From NCBI GenBank assembly GCA_034008185.1, contig CM067086.1:70106286-70170285 (forward strand): 64,000 nucleotides of DNA, written 5' to 3'. This document shows, piece by piece, positions 47,146 through 59,677 of this stretch (positions are counted from its first letter, which is position 1; every line of letters begins with the position of its first letter). This DNA comes from Gorsachius magnificus (Eukaryota > Chordata > Aves > Pelecaniformes > Ardeidae). Position numbers and translations under genes: made by a program. The notes beneath the pieces were generated by a model. The model ran no database searches, was not told the DNA's origin, and saw only the letters and a list, made by a program, of their open reading frames with translations.

Positions 47146-50100
47146 CAGGGTGAGGATTTGTGTGCCACAGTGGCCTACACACTGAGTAAGTTGGATCAAA
47201 TTCAGAATAAAGTTTTCCCTTGGTCTTCAGGTGGGTTAGATGGAAGGTTAGCAGGGCACAGCAGAAGACTAAAGCTTTCATGGGTTTGAAGGAAGATTGC
47301 GCTGAATGCTCAACAGCTTTTCATGGACCTGCCCATGTTGTCTGGTGGCTCTATTCATGTCTCTGTTTCTCTGTACTGTCCTCTGAAAACTCCGTCATTT
47401 ATTCATAATATTTTTTATCCAAGTTGTAATCTGCAATATTCGGTTAATGGACAGCAACATTTCTGTAAAGCATTCCTTCTAATTTTTTTTCCCACCTAAG
47501 CCTTTCCTTGTTTATGTCTGTCCTCTAAGGAGTTCCCTCACGCCCATCCTGCTGGTGCCTGCCACGCTCTCAACACTTTTAGGGGACCTGCAGCTTCTAC
47601 TATTTTCCATCATTTCTGAAACAGGCATTCAAGGCAAGATTGTCAATCCTGGTGCTGAAGAAACAATAACAGTACAGAGCTGGAAAAATGGGCTTCTCTT
47701 AAAACTATTTTTAGAATTTGATGGCCTATATCTTTTGCAGAGTAAACACATTCAGAAAGCTGTAGAGAAGGCCCTATGCATATTTTTTAATCATAAAATA
47801 AGATGGAGATACCAGTGGCCATACCAGATTTTGCCACTGTCAATGTTGACTTGAGCACTCTCTCATCTCCTTGGAGTAGAGAGTCAGCTCCTCTCAGTAA
47901 ACCTCAAGCCTAGGTGTGCAAATAGCATAGGGCTTAAGTTAATAACTGTGTTCGCTTCTATTTGTAGATCTCCCTTCTACGATAATAAGTAGCCACATTC
48001 TGTAGCTTCATAAAGAAGATGGAGAAAGAAGAGCACTGAGCAAGCTGAAAGAACTAAAAATAGTGATGGGTGGCTCAGCCTTACCTGCAATTCTTACTAC
48101 TGCTAAGTATGTCCTTGATTTAAAGAGCTGCTCCTCTGGTTCCCAGGGAATGAGATAAATGGAAGTGATGATAGCAAGGGAAAAAAATACCCTACTGTGT
48201 ATAACCACACCTGGGATCATCAGTGCTGCTGACCTTAAGGAAAAGCCGTGCACAGGAGGTGAATGGTGCCCATGGGGGACTGTGGAGAGCACTGCCAAGA
48301 GAGGGACCTGGACACGGTGAGGTTGAGTTATTCACGTGTGTATGTATATTCATATACATGAACGTGCATTTATATACTTATATGCCATACCATGGGATTA
48401 AAAACAAACCCCTAAAGGGCAGTTCTGGCAGTCTGAGTACAGCATAAGGTGAACGATGTGACCCAGGAACCTGCATGAGCTGCAGGGATGAGGTCGTGTG
48501 GTGCATGGCACTGCACAAGCCAATTGTCTGTCCGAGAACAAATGAATGCAGACTGGCCAGGAATAAATATAGGCTGGAAATTAAAAGAGAACTTTAATCC
48601 TCAGAGTAGTGATGTTATGAGATTACCTGAAATTGCACAGGACTTGATTTGACAACCAGACCGTTGTTGACAGCTCCACACTGCTGCACTTCGTACCTGT
48701 ACCCAAAAAAATCTGCAAATATTTCCATAAGCCCCAATTCTCCTTCTGAAAAGATGTGCTAAATTCTACAAGGTCTGGCAGCATCTGGTGAAATATGATG
48801 TCTGTGGGGCTCTCCGCGAGTCAACTGGCCCAAGGTCTGGAATATGAGGCAAGCAAACTTCAAAAGCAAGAATTGCCAGGATTACAACCTTTCGGAATTT
48901 GGGTGAAAGGATAATCAGTTTTCTGACAGCAAAATAAAAATTTCCTATTAAAACAGATGCTTAAAAAACTATGTTTACTCAAAAGGCCAGTTTTCTGTTT
49001 AAAGGTACTTTTGCTGGATAGCTCCTGGCTAAGCATACTCTGAAGCTATCAGTCCACCCAGAAGCTGGTTAAAGGCACTGGAGGCTTTGTCTGGACACTA
49101 CTGGAGAACAGAAATGCTCAGGAGTTAGCTGGCCCTCAGGAAATCACAACATTAGCTAGAAAAATCCTGTCGATTTTGCAGCCTATTTTGAATACAAAGT
49201 AGTTCACTAGCTTTTGTGGATGATGCTTGTGGTTACAAATATGTTTTCTTCCCACACTATTATTTCTCCACCATAACCCAAAAAATAGGATGCGTTTTTA
49301 CTGCTGAAAGTGGAGAATATATCTCATGAGAAGTCAAGGGCCACGTATGAAAAAAAGAAACATCCCAAAAATACCTAGGCTAGAAACAATCCAGAAAAGA
49401 GGTTTTGTCTTTTGGGGTTGTTTTTTTTTCCAGCATGCATTAGGTGTGAACTGTGGGTGGCCTTTAGTTGCAGCGCTGTACATGGGATTGGGAAATGCGG
49501 TTCAGAACATTATCAATTCTACGGGAAACAGATGGAAATAGGCTGTGAAAAAATACTCTGCAGAGCAGACAAATGGCCTACAAAGTGTGAAAAAAAAAAC
49601 CCTCAGAAATAACACATTTGTAAGTTCTTCATATTGTTTGATTTATTTACTCGGCAGTTTATATACAATAATGCTAGATATGGCTATAAGAGCTGTTGAT
49701 GGCTCCTGACAACATTGAAATAATTGACTGATATCAGACTTGGCACTGAAGGAAGCAGCAGTTTGGGCGTAGCTGAGAGTAACCAAATTCTATAGCTGCT
49801 CATTTTGGTTTTTCACCTCTTCCATTTCAGTATTATATTTGTGCGTACAAAGTGTTGACCCACACCTAGAACTCACCTATTCGTTACCCCAGGAGTGTGC
49901 AGCAGACCTTGTTCTGTTGCTGCGTACTCATCAGAAAAAGATATAGTCCCCACCCAAGGAATCAAAAATCAGAGGAAGCAAAACCCAGTGACATCGGGCA
50001 GCAGGAGAGGAGGACCAGAGAGCACTGAAAGAGTGGCCTCAGCACCACGACAGACAAGTTGTCAAAATCAAGACAGAGATAAGGAGGACAGACAGTGACA

Positions 50101-52549
50101 TACACAAGTTGGTGCCAGGAGCAGTACTGGAGCGGGTCAGGTGGAAGAGAATAAACGTGCCTCTGAAAATTTCTCTTGGGGTTAGTGGAGGTTGGTGTCC
50201 CCAGCCAGTGGGAGAGGTGTCTGACGGTGAAGACTTGACCCAAACAGCTGAACTCTATTGTTGTTCTCAAAACACATCATTACAATAGAAGTAAAAATCT
50301 TGAGGTTTGTGTAGTGTGCCATGATCCAGTTATTGCACTTTGTCATCCACAGTTGTTGAGTCCATCAAACAACCCCAGGCAGGTTTGGGGAAGGAAGGAA
50401 GAACAGCAGGGTGCATAAGGCACCTGGCAGCCTTCTTACACACTAACATGACATCTGTCTTTGGGGGAAATTATTAGAGCTTAAAACTGAAATTCCTTAC
50501 ACTAAAGCCACTTAAACAGTGGGGGCCAGAGAGGGCTGTGGTGTGGCAGGGAGAGCTCCGGCTGTTCCTCACCCACCTTAACTCCCTATTTTGATTCCTT
50601 GTTTTCAGCAGCCTTTCGGAGGGGGACAAGATGACAGAGTAACCTCTGCAGTCACAGCAGCTGTGTCCAGGAACCTGCCACGGGCACCGTGGGGTGTGTG
50701 GTCCATGGGGCTGCATGAATTCCTCCTCGGGCTTTATTGCGGTTTCACAGCCTTTCCTACCCAGGCATCAAGTTCCAAGAGGTGTCACAGGAGCTGATGG
50801 CAGGGACAAAGTGATGGTCTGATGCTCTTCGTTAGGTTTTTGGTTTCATTTCTTGCAAAGGGCCTGGGTCCTATTTGATATCTCCAGGTCTGGCTGCAGT
50901 ACAAAACAGCTGAGACAAGAACACTTTGCCTTGCACAAACTTTACAGCAGTTGTAGCTCCAAGATTTAGTGAAAAAGTTGTCTCCGTATTCCAAGCCTCT
51001 TTCCAATGAAGGTAGAGAGGAAAAATGACAGTGTCATTGCTCTCACATTTTAATTTTAGAAGTGTCTTATCTCTTTCATCTCAAACTCAGGGAGAATAAA
51101 TCAGCTTAGTCCTTCTTCATAAATGCTCCGCACTGATTGCACCATGGAGTCTGCCACTGCCAGCGATGCGGCTCCTAGTCCTCAACCAAGGGCATCTCAC
51201 CACCTCACGTGGTCCCTGGTTCCAGCCATGAGAAGTGACCCAGCGCTGGCCAGCTCCACCCTGGGGAGGAATCCTGAGAACCTGATAGGACTGGAAATGG
51301 TTTTGGCTCACACTGAGCTATCAGGGTGCTGGAAACTGCTGGTTTACTTCTCCTTGGCGTTTATTAATGCAGAGTATTTATTCATCCCTGCAGCAGTAGC
51401 AAAAGTTCAAAAACCTATATATATTTTATGAGCAATATTTTTAATGTTTTTTAATAAAACAAGAAAACAAGGCTTCAGTCTGAAACGTCCTTCATTAAGA
51501 ATCAATGTAAATGGGCAGAAGACTTCAGTGTAATACAAAGAATTTTCCATTAGCATTGAAATAAAGTAATAAGCTACCGTTAGCTGGATTGCTAAAATGA
51601 CCATTCTTGCAAATAAGAGCAGCAATACAATGCCAAGGAAGAAAAAGATTGCTTGCTTTTCCAGGTAATAAAAAGAAATGTACCACTGCATGCCTAATTG
51701 CACTAATGCACCGGTCACCTCTAGTGCAAATGCATGTGGGTGGAAAGCATGATCAGAGCAGGCACAGCTTTGGCTGCACCCTGGCTGCAGAACAGCAGCT
51801 AAAGTTACCCCCTGCTCAGACAGATGACATCTCCCCAGGTGAGAAGCCACTGAGAAGGAGCAATTGCTTTCCAGTAGCATCCTCGTCCCAGGCACTGGTC
51901 ATACTGGTAGGCTGAGGAGCACTGCCTCCAGCCAGCAGAGTGTGGAAAAACCTTCGGGTTGCTCATACTTGCTCAGAAGCCCACACCAGATTGCAAGGCC
52001 TCCAGGCACTGCGAGACCATAAAGAAAGCATATGGCCAGTTTTTTATCTGTTTCACAGTCCTGCTCTTGATATAGCTCAGCACATGTGCGCAAGAGAAAA
52101 AATAAAAAGAATTTTGCATGAAAACCACTCTTTCTGTACAGGAAAATGTGTGTGAGCGGAGAAAGTACATAAAAATATGTTCTTACAGCACTGTTATTGA
52201 TAGTGCTAAGCATGATAGATCATTATGGATTGCAAATGCTGACAAAAATAAGCTCCAAATAACCCTTCAATGCAGTAATACTGACAGCAGAGTCAATAGT
52301 ATCAACCATCCCCCAGCAACGCCCTTCCGCAGCCTGCTGAGACAAATCCCTGACCAATGTTCTCTCTTCCAGCCTGCCTGATGCTGCTGGCCAGGCTGGG
52401 CTGCAGGGTTAACTGGACTCCAGCCTGGGTTCGCATTTGGCCAAGGAAAGATGCCTGTTCCTTCTGAGCTGAGAAGGAAAAACAAAAGGTAAAGCACAGA
52501 ATTGCTGTCTCTGAAGCACAAGTCTAGCAATGGGATGCTGAGAGAAATG
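47146..52549. other. Long unique non-coding stretch
   Basis: About 5.4 kb with no gene. 49890-50160 may be a very old interspersed repeat: the segment ATATAGTCCCCACCCAAGG near 49940 resembles a block seen in ancient amniote repeats, but I cannot assign it. 48340-48390 is a degenerate TATG/CATA-rich stretch. Frames of about 100-160 codons (for example 51407-51895 minus) show no known motif. Confidence 0.45.
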
Positions 52550-52886
52550 CGTCCCTTCAGCCTGGAGAAGGCAAAGGGAGACCCTAGAGAAGATGGAGCC
52601 ACTCTTTTTGAAGAAGCATGGTGACAGGACAAGAGGCAATAGGCACAAGGTGGAACATGGGGACCTCCCATTAGGTGTAAGGAAAGACTTTTGAAAAATG
52701 AGATTAGTCAAATGCTAACAAGACTTGAGAAAAAACAGAAAAGTTGTGGAAACTCTGTCCTTGGAGACATTCAAAACATGACTGGGCAAGGCCCTGAGCA
52801 ACCCGCTCTTAGTGTCCCAGCTTTGAGCAGCAGGTTGGAGCAGAGACCTCCAGCAGTCCCTTCCCACCCATATTCTGTGACTCTGG
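52550..52886 (+). mobile_element. Old CR1 LINE tail, plus member of a tail-to-tail pair
   Basis: Diverged plus-strand copy. CCCTTCAGCCTGGAGAAGGC (the FSLEK segment) is at 52552, GAAGATGGAGCCACTC at 52589, GGTGACAGGACAAGAGGCAA at about 52619, CCTTGGAGACATTCAAAAC at 52760, CTGGGCAAGGCCCTGAGCAAC at 52783 (recognised in parts), and the tail TCCCTTCCCACCC followed by a single ATTCTGTGACTC octamer ending at 52886. Frameshifts throughout. The next element begins about 15 bp later in the opposite direction. Confidence 0.85.
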
Positions 52887-52899
52887 TTTTGCTGTGCTC

Positions 52900-53075
52900 T
52901 CAGAACCAGAGAAAAACTTGCGCTGGAAGATACCTCTGGAGATCTCTGATCCACTCCCCAGCTCTGGTTAGCCTCAGAGTTAGATCAGAATGTTCAGGAT
53001 CTTTTATCTTCTGAGCTGTGGGTATCTCCAAGGGTGGAGATCTCACATGCTTGGCTGCCGAGGTCGGACAACGAG
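52900..53075 (-). mobile_element. Old CR1 LINE tail, minus member of a tail-to-tail pair
   Basis: Heavily decayed minus-strand CR1 3' end. GCGCTGGAAGATACCTCTGG at 52920 stands for the GGTTGGAAGGGACCTC motif, TAGATCAGAATGTTCAGG at 52981 for the AGATCAGGTTGCTCAGG motif, and ATCTCCAAGGGTGGAGATCTC at 53025 (seen in parts) for the ORF2 SLEIF segment. Order and spacing agree with CR1. The octamers are nearly erased. Ends at about 53075. Confidence 0.7.
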
Positions 53076-54689
53076 AGAAGTCATCAGAAAAGTGGAGGTG
53101 ACTTCACCCTGGGCCAGCTGAGGCTCCTCCTGGGTCTTTCAGTCAGTTAGCAAATGCTCTACTCTCCTGAAACTAATGAAAATTTATCTGTAGCCTCTAA
53201 GTTGACCTGAGAGACCCCCCCCGTCCTGGCCCCAGCACAGTCACTGTAGATTCATAACACAGCTTTGTCGTTAAGAGGTTGTCTCCTCAAAACGTTAGAC
53301 GACTGACCTAGGTTTCCAAATGGCTTCAGGGTAAAGCCTTCCTCCTCTGTGGCGAAGACACCCTTCTTGCTGACACAGCACCTCTCCCCGTGGGAGGTGG
53401 AAACTACTTCTCTGGGAACTGCCCCTCTCTCATGCAGGTAAAATGTGTTGTTCGGCCCCAATCTGTTCCTCCTGCTTCCCTCTGCTCCTGCCACTGGGTG
53501 CATCTTTCTTGTGTTCCTCCATCTTCCTCTCCTGGATGATGAAGTTCACCAGAGGGAAAATTTCCCTTGTCCTGAGCTAACCAGGCACTGCTTAACTCTT
53601 CGGCAATTACAAAAAGATGACTCCTGTAATACCAAACCCATGTCACTGCCAACTACTGAGTTAATGAGAGGTTGAAGGAGAGTGAAACAAACTGCAACTG
53701 GGGCCTGCTCTAAAGCCGATGGGATTTAATTATTTTCTCCAGCCAATACAATTATAATGGTTCCGAACACTGGACTCCATTATTCCAGGGCAAATCTGGG
53801 AAGTCTCTGCTGCTTTATCCAACATGGTTTCAAATTCCCTCCTGGAGCACTTCAGCATCCTCTCCACTGTCCCTGTGAGCATCCTTCATCGGGGGCATCC
53901 ACCATCCCCTGGTCTCACAGCCTGCCTGGGGGGGACAGGGCTGCTGGGAGTGGGGACCAGGCACAGCAGAGAGGGGAGAGGGTTCACAATCCTGCCCCCA
54001 AGCAAAACCCTGCTCCCATCACCTCCGTGGAAGAGGTCGTGTCTCACGATCCCAGCCAGCGACTAGCAGGTCTGACACTTCTCCAGCAGCCACGTTGCCA
54101 CAAATGAATTCACTTAATTTGTATTCAGAGTCACCCTCTGGAAACAAGCAGTCAGCTGTTTTACTTTGATTCGTTGCCTCCGTAGCAATTTTGACATTAA
54201 AACTACACAATGATTAGTGTTTTCTGTACAGCGTACAGGTGGTGTAACGTGGTCTCTTGATGCAGCACCATGCAACAAGAAATAAGATGGGAAAAAGGAG
54301 AGGAAGCAAAACTATGAAAACGCCTCAAAAGGATGAGTGGGAGGGATTAATCCTTCTCCTTAGAACCAAGCTGATTTCTTAGCTTTATTATTAGCAACAC
54401 AAAGTAGCTGTGCACTCTGTAAAACATTGCCTGTCAAGTAACATTGGGAAAAACCACAGTCCCTGTACGCTGATGAGGGATTTTCGCTCCTACAAAATAA
54501 TGTTGTTTTTCTGTTGGCAGGAGTGAGCAACAAAGTGAATGTTTTAATGGAAAAAAAAATAGCAGAAGATTATTTATTACCAGTCCTATTAATGAAGTTA
54601 GTTAAAAAAAACAGTGTTGGCATTTAGCCCAGTGTTTCATAGATACAGGGGCACTGCCAGATATCTATGGGTGTTGGATAAACCTTGCA
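53076..54689. other. Unique non-coding stretch
   Basis: No gene or recognised repeat in 1.6 kb. A CCCCCCC run at about 53215-53222. AT-rich DNA at 54490-54610 with A9 and A7 runs. Frames of about 110 codons (53757-54107) lack motifs. Confidence 0.5.
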
Positions 54690-55205
54690 AGTCTCACAAC
54701 GCTCAACCGACCCACCGGGCTTTGAACATCTCCAAGGTTGGAGAATCCACATCATCTCTGGTCAGCCTGCTCCAGCGTTTGACCTCTCTCATGGTAAAAG
54801 TGTCTCTTATGTTTAAGTGGAATTTCCTGCATTTCAGTGCATGCCCATTGCCCCTCGTCCTGTCACTGGACACCACTGAGAAGAGCCTGGCTCCGTCTTC
54901 TCCACACCCCCTCACCAGGTGTTTATCCACATGGATAAGATCCCCCTGAGCCTGTTCTTCTCCAGCCTGAGCAGTCCCAGCTCTCTCAGCCTCTCCTCAT
55001 GTCCGAGGTTCTCCACTCCATCATCTTTGTGGCTCTTTACTGGACTCTCTCCAGTGAGTCCATCTCTCTTCTGTACTGGGGAGCCCAGAGCTGGAACTGG
55101 TGCCGTGCTGCACCAGTGCAGAGGGGCAGAACACCCTCCCTGGACCTGCCGGCCACGGTCTGCCTGGTGCAGCCCAGGAGGCTGGTGGCCATCTTTGCCA
55201 TCATA
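54690..55205 (-). mobile_element. Old CR1 LINE 3' fragment
   Basis: The octamer tail is eroded. The first clear block is GGGCTTTGAACATCTCCAAGG at 54718 (read in parts) with TTGGAGAATCC after it. On the minus strand, one frame (54930-54703) reads [19 protein letters not shown] and another (55265-54912) carries LRELGLLRLEKNRLRG, so a frameshift lies near 54920. Upstream blocks CTGGGGAGCCCAGAGCTGG (55076) and GGCTGGTGGCCATCTTTGCC (55181) correspond to the FWAPQ and ANGIL regions. Ends at about 55205. Older than the first-group copies, to judge by divergence. Confidence 0.88.
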
Positions 55206-57865
55206 TAATTTCAAATGGTTCGGTCTCATTGTCTCTATAACATCCAACACAGTCTGCCAGTTCACCGCTCTTCAACGGCGTGATGTTTCATTGGTAACTC
55301 CTCTGTACTGTTATTCATTATGGAGACGACTTTTATATCTGGCATCCAGATGCCTTCTATGTGCAAGTTCCTGCCTATAAGTTCTGGAAATTAATGTTGT
55401 GTATAATAATACACTTTGCAATAAGCTTGTGACCTTTGCTATGAAAGTGCACTTTGATTACTTGGCTTTTCCAACTGTCCCATGTTTACACACCACATCC
55501 CTCTAACCTTTGGGGACCGGACAAAGTGGCTGCTAAAACAAAATACAGAATACTGAAAAGGTCACGAGCGAAGCATGGTCAAATACTACCCTCGTCTGAA
55601 TACATCAAATAAGCGCTCTTAGTTAGAAGAGTTCATTTTCACAGCAGAGTGAAACAGTGAGGAACTGCAGATCCATTCACACGGCAGAGCCTGTGTGTGA
55701 GGAGTGAGAAATGCGCTTCTGCTTGTCTCGTCTTCAGGAACGCAGCCCCATCAAACTCCATAAGACCAACGTAGGTGTAACACGCACCCAGTGACAGCTG
55801 AGAGAGGAATTAATATACCAGCAATAAAGCCCAGAGTCATGTGCAGCTAGCTGTATGCGATTACATTTCATGGGAAAGCTCTTTGCATCAAATCTTCCCC
55901 TGAACAGCAACTCTATGTAGGATGCATCTTTTAACTACCTGAACGTGAGCCGAATAGAGGGGAATTCGGGCTGTTCAGGAACCCTCTATCAACCTGTAGG
56001 TGACAAGATGTGCTCATAAATTACACTGCCATACTGGGAGACTGCTCCTCAACCTACCAGAAAATACAGCCAACAGCCATAGACAGCGCGTGGCGTGGTT
56101 TACAGCCGCTGAAGCCTTTACAGTTGGGGCTTCATGGTGCTACATTGCTCACATCTCCCTTTTCTTTATGTCTTATATTGTACAAAGGAGCCTCAAGCAA
56201 CTGAACAGTTCCTCTTGTAACCTCTCTCTAGGAATATTTCATGTTCGAAAATGTTTCCGTCTGTTCCCGGGCTCCCTGGATTGGGGTGCTGGGCACATCT
56301 TTGCATTGCATCACAGAGGGGTCAACCTCTATCCCTGGAGACAGTCAGAAGCCATCGGGACACGGTCCTGGGCAATGGATCTAGGTGGCCCCGCTTGAGC
56401 AGGGAGATGGGTGCAGGTGGCCTCCAGAAATCTCTGCCTACCTCAGCATTGCCTATTTTTCACACGCATGCAACGTCCACCTTGGCAAAGTCTGGTGGCT
56501 GCCATCTGGTGCTCAGGTTGTCTGCAAAACAGGCGGTGTGGCAAATGCACAGGGAACTCAGCACGTGGCGCCCCTACCATGTTCTTACAGCCAATCGTGC
56601 TGACCTCGTGGAAGGAGGAAAGAATGACAACAAATGCACTCCACAAGAAAAACCAAGAATATCCAGTACACAATATTTTTTAAAATGTAGTGACAATACC
56701 TCTTTTTTCCTAGAGGCAGGAAGCTTCCTTAGAGAGCAAGGTGAGCTTATCAGCCTATCGTTACTGGCATTTTGCACAAGAAGTGCTTTTCAGGTTCAGA
56801 GCCCTGGTTTGGCTCTTTGCAGGCTGCCATGGGAAACAGCGAGGTGGCTGAAAGCCTGTAATTAGCGTAATGAATCTGTGGGTCTGCAAATACTGTTGGA
56901 ATAGAGCTAGTTGAAAAATGGGGGGGTTTCCCTATAGCCAAGTTCTCCCCTACAGGAGAGGTACGTATTATTTTTTTTCCTTGGCAAAAAAAGTCACCCC
57001 ACATTATACAGGCATGGCAACAGCTCCTGCTTTCTCCTTCCCCATTCTTGCTGAAGCTTTCTTCCAGTTTCAACAGTAATTAAAAATTACAGGCTTGTTT
57101 TCTCTCATTTAAAAAAATATAAAATGAGATCCACTTTTCCCCATTCTTTTCAATTCAAAAGAATAGAAATGGGAAAAGCTGAGCGGTCCCCCACCAAATT
57201 TTGCTTTTATTTTTCAAAAAATGAGAAGAGTAATGAAAAACAAAAACTCATAAATCACAACTTTTCCATTAAAAATATTTTGACAGATCTACTCATCACC
57301 CCCGAGTTCTTCAGAACTGGAGGTAAAGGTGGATATTCAGGCTACGTTTTATTACTTCAGCCTCTGTTGGCCTTTTTCAATATATCTTGTTCTTTTTTCA
57401 TCTTTCCTCCACAAAAGGCTGCTTTGCCATTGTACCTTTAATGCAGTTTCTTTCAGTAACTGCCAGCCTGCCCGCACTGTTTTTCCTCCTCACATTTGTT
57501 CCCAGGGCTTTATACCCTCCTGCTCCCCGAGCCTGCTGAAATCAGAGGGTTTTTGCTTTCTTTAAGCCTATCGTCTCTTTTCTGGCACTCTCATTACATC
57601 CCTTTGTTGGAATACTAAACTCCACCACTCGATATGTGTGTGTCTCTCCCTTGCCCACGATACCTTCCACCCTTCAGATCTTCACCCAGCCCTCCCGTAA
57701 CAGCCGGGCATGAAGCTACAGCTGCCCATGCTGATGGCAAAGCCTTCCTCCTCTGGAGTGAAAAATGTTATCCCTGGCATTTCTCAAGAACGCCATGAAC
57801 TGAAGTCCTGTCATTTTCTATTTACAGGTGCAGCTTGGTGTAACCCACAGATTGCACGAACGTTC
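55206..57865. other. Unique non-coding stretch
   Basis: No gene found in about 2.7 kb. The longest frame (204 codons, 56251-56865 plus) overlaps several others on both strands and has no recognisable domain. AT-rich DNA at 57090-57290. Confidence 0.5.
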
Positions 57866-58089
57866 ACCAGGGCAGGTTTAGGTTGGCCATTGGGAACAAT
57901 TCCTTCCCCAAAGGGCTGTCAGGGGCTGGAAGGGGCTGCCCAGGGAAGGGGTCGAGTCCCCAGCCCTGGGGGGATTTAACAGCTGGACAGAGGCGGTGCT
58001 GAGGGCCAGGGTTTGGGGGTGGGATGGCAGGGAACGCTTGGGCTCGGGGAGCTTAAAGGGCTTTTCCCACCCAAACAATTCTATGATTC
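57866..58089 (+). mobile_element. CR1 LINE tail, GC-rich third group
   Basis: Plus-strand copy starting at CACCAGGGCAGGTTTAGG, then the GGGCTGTCAGGGGCTGG and GGTCGAGTCCCCAGCC landmarks shared with 38079-38308 and 7254-7640. The tail GGGCTTTTCCCACCC and one full octamer (ATTCTATGATTCC) end at 58089. The open frame around VESPALGGF contains a frame change upstream, so coding potential is lost. Confidence 0.94.
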
Positions 58090-59180
58090 CTATTAATTGT
58101 TCAGCAAATAAAAACCCAGCTCCCTTCCCAGTACCAGAGCCCCTACATGAACACATTTGTGATCTTTCCTCTTTTATTTACCCACAAACATTCAACAGTT
58201 TCCCATACTACCACTTTCTAGACTGGTGGAACAGAGAGACACTCATCCTCCTTTATTTCCATGTCTATTTAGGGGACAGATTATAACCTCTCACATCCCA
58301 AACTGTCTCTGGCAGTTCCATCTGAAGTGCCCCCTCAGGCTGACCAAGCCCCCTTCTGGCTTCATCCTCCCCACCCGCTCCCAGCGGACACTGTGCAGAG
58401 CTCCTCACGGTTGGTAGCCTGTGCTCCTCCTTTTCCTCTCTCCTATGAACGTAAGAATTTCCCTTTCTCAGTCCAGACTGAAGTTCATCAGAAGAGTTAG
58501 TCAGTAAAAAGAGCCCAAGCCCTTTACCTTTGGAGATTTTTCAATCATGATTGTCTGTGCAAACAGGATCTGCAGCAAGAGTCACCAGTCCGCCTTTATC
58601 TTGCTTTTAACTTTTTCATGCATCCTACCGTGATGTTTTCAGATAGCTGGTGGCAGATAGGTAATTCTGCCTCTCATCAGGATTATCAGTTTCATCATTG
58701 GATAGTCCTGTAATTTCTGGTTTCTTGGGGACTGAGGCTAGCTCTGCATTGAAGCCCCTTTCCCAGAGGGGATGTTTCACCTACCATGCCACAGAATGCT
58801 CCAACAGCAGCATTTCTGCCGGTGTACCTTACTCATGCTTCTCTGGGTAGGACCATCGCGTACTCTACAAACTGCAGCCCAGCTGACGCAGTCGTGCCCC
58901 CAGCCCCAGCTGCCCAGCCTTGCTCAAGCTGTGCCAGAAACCCTGTTCCTTTCCCTCTGGTTCCCCGGGGAGTGTGGTCAGGCACAACCCTTCACCGCAG
59001 GAGGAAGCCGCTCCATTGCTTCCATCAGTTTTACCCACAGAGGCACCCAACGCAACAGCGTCTAGTCTACTAGCAGAGTTTAATACTCCCTTCCCGCCTC
59101 AAAAATGGCTATGGGTCAGGGGGGCTGTTTATGCTGACTTAAAGCTTTTTGTCAGTCGGAATATTTGTATTCAGTATTTC
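58090..59180. other. Unique non-coding stretch
   Basis: No gene or recognised repeat. Moderately pyrimidine-rich at 58310-58440. Frames near 58772-59073 lack motifs and overlap in three frames. Confidence 0.5.
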
Positions 59181-59420
59181 AATGGGCACAACCTGAAGCA
59201 GAAGAGGTTCCAGTTGAATGTGAGGAAGAACTTGTTGACTTGGAGGGTGCCCGAACCCTGGCCCAGGCTGCCCAGGGGGGCTGTGGAGTCTCCTTCTCTG
59301 GAGATCTTCAACCCCCGCCTGGCCGCTGTGCTGTGCCCCCTGCTCTGGGTGAGCCTGCTTGGGCAGGGGGGTGGCACTGGGGGAGCTCCCGAGGGCCCTG
59401 TCAGCCCCGGCCAGGCTGGG
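59181..59420 (+). mobile_element. CR1 LINE tail, second group, octamers lost
   Basis: Starts at AATGGGCACAACCTGAAGC and encodes [41 protein letters not shown] and RLAAVL in frame. The untranslated tail follows (GCCTGCTTGGGCAGGGGGG, then GGCACTGGGGGAGCTCCCG). The expected CTTCCAACC block and ATTCTGTG octamers are not present: it ends near CCGGCCAGGCTGGG at 59420. The closest relative here is 9989-10700. Confidence 0.92.
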
Positions 59421-59565
59421 ATTTCCTCTCATTTCAGACCAGTTGTATATTGTGGCATTGAAGGCAAGTGGCAGAGAAGGCAGGGACCCTATGTTCCTGC
59501 ACAGGCACCATCAGAGTGATCCCATTGCTATTTATCCCTTTTCTCATTGGTCCCAAACCAAAGTC

Positions 59566-59677
59566 TCCACACCTGCAGATCCTATCCTTATCCTCCACAC
59601 CTGCAGATCCTATCCTTATCCTCCACACCTGCAGATCCTATCCTTATCCTCCACACCTGCAGATCCTGTACTTACTC
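59566..59677. repeat. 28-bp minisatellite, four units
   Basis: Four adjacent 28-bp units beginning TCCACACCTGCAG at 59566, 59594, 59622 and 59650. The first three differ little or not at all (unit 1 to unit 3 identical as read); the fourth diverges at its 3' end. The period is not a multiple of three, so it encodes no simple peptide repeat. Confidence 0.95.

Noticed and set aside
56251..56865. 204-codon open frame on the plus strand as a host gene
   Set aside because: It has no recognisable domain or repeat, and is overlapped by open frames in other phases and on the minus strand. The length is not surprising in moderately GC-rich DNA.
59566..59677. CRISPR-like array
   Set aside because: The units abut directly with no spacers, and the genome is avian. 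This is a minisatellite.
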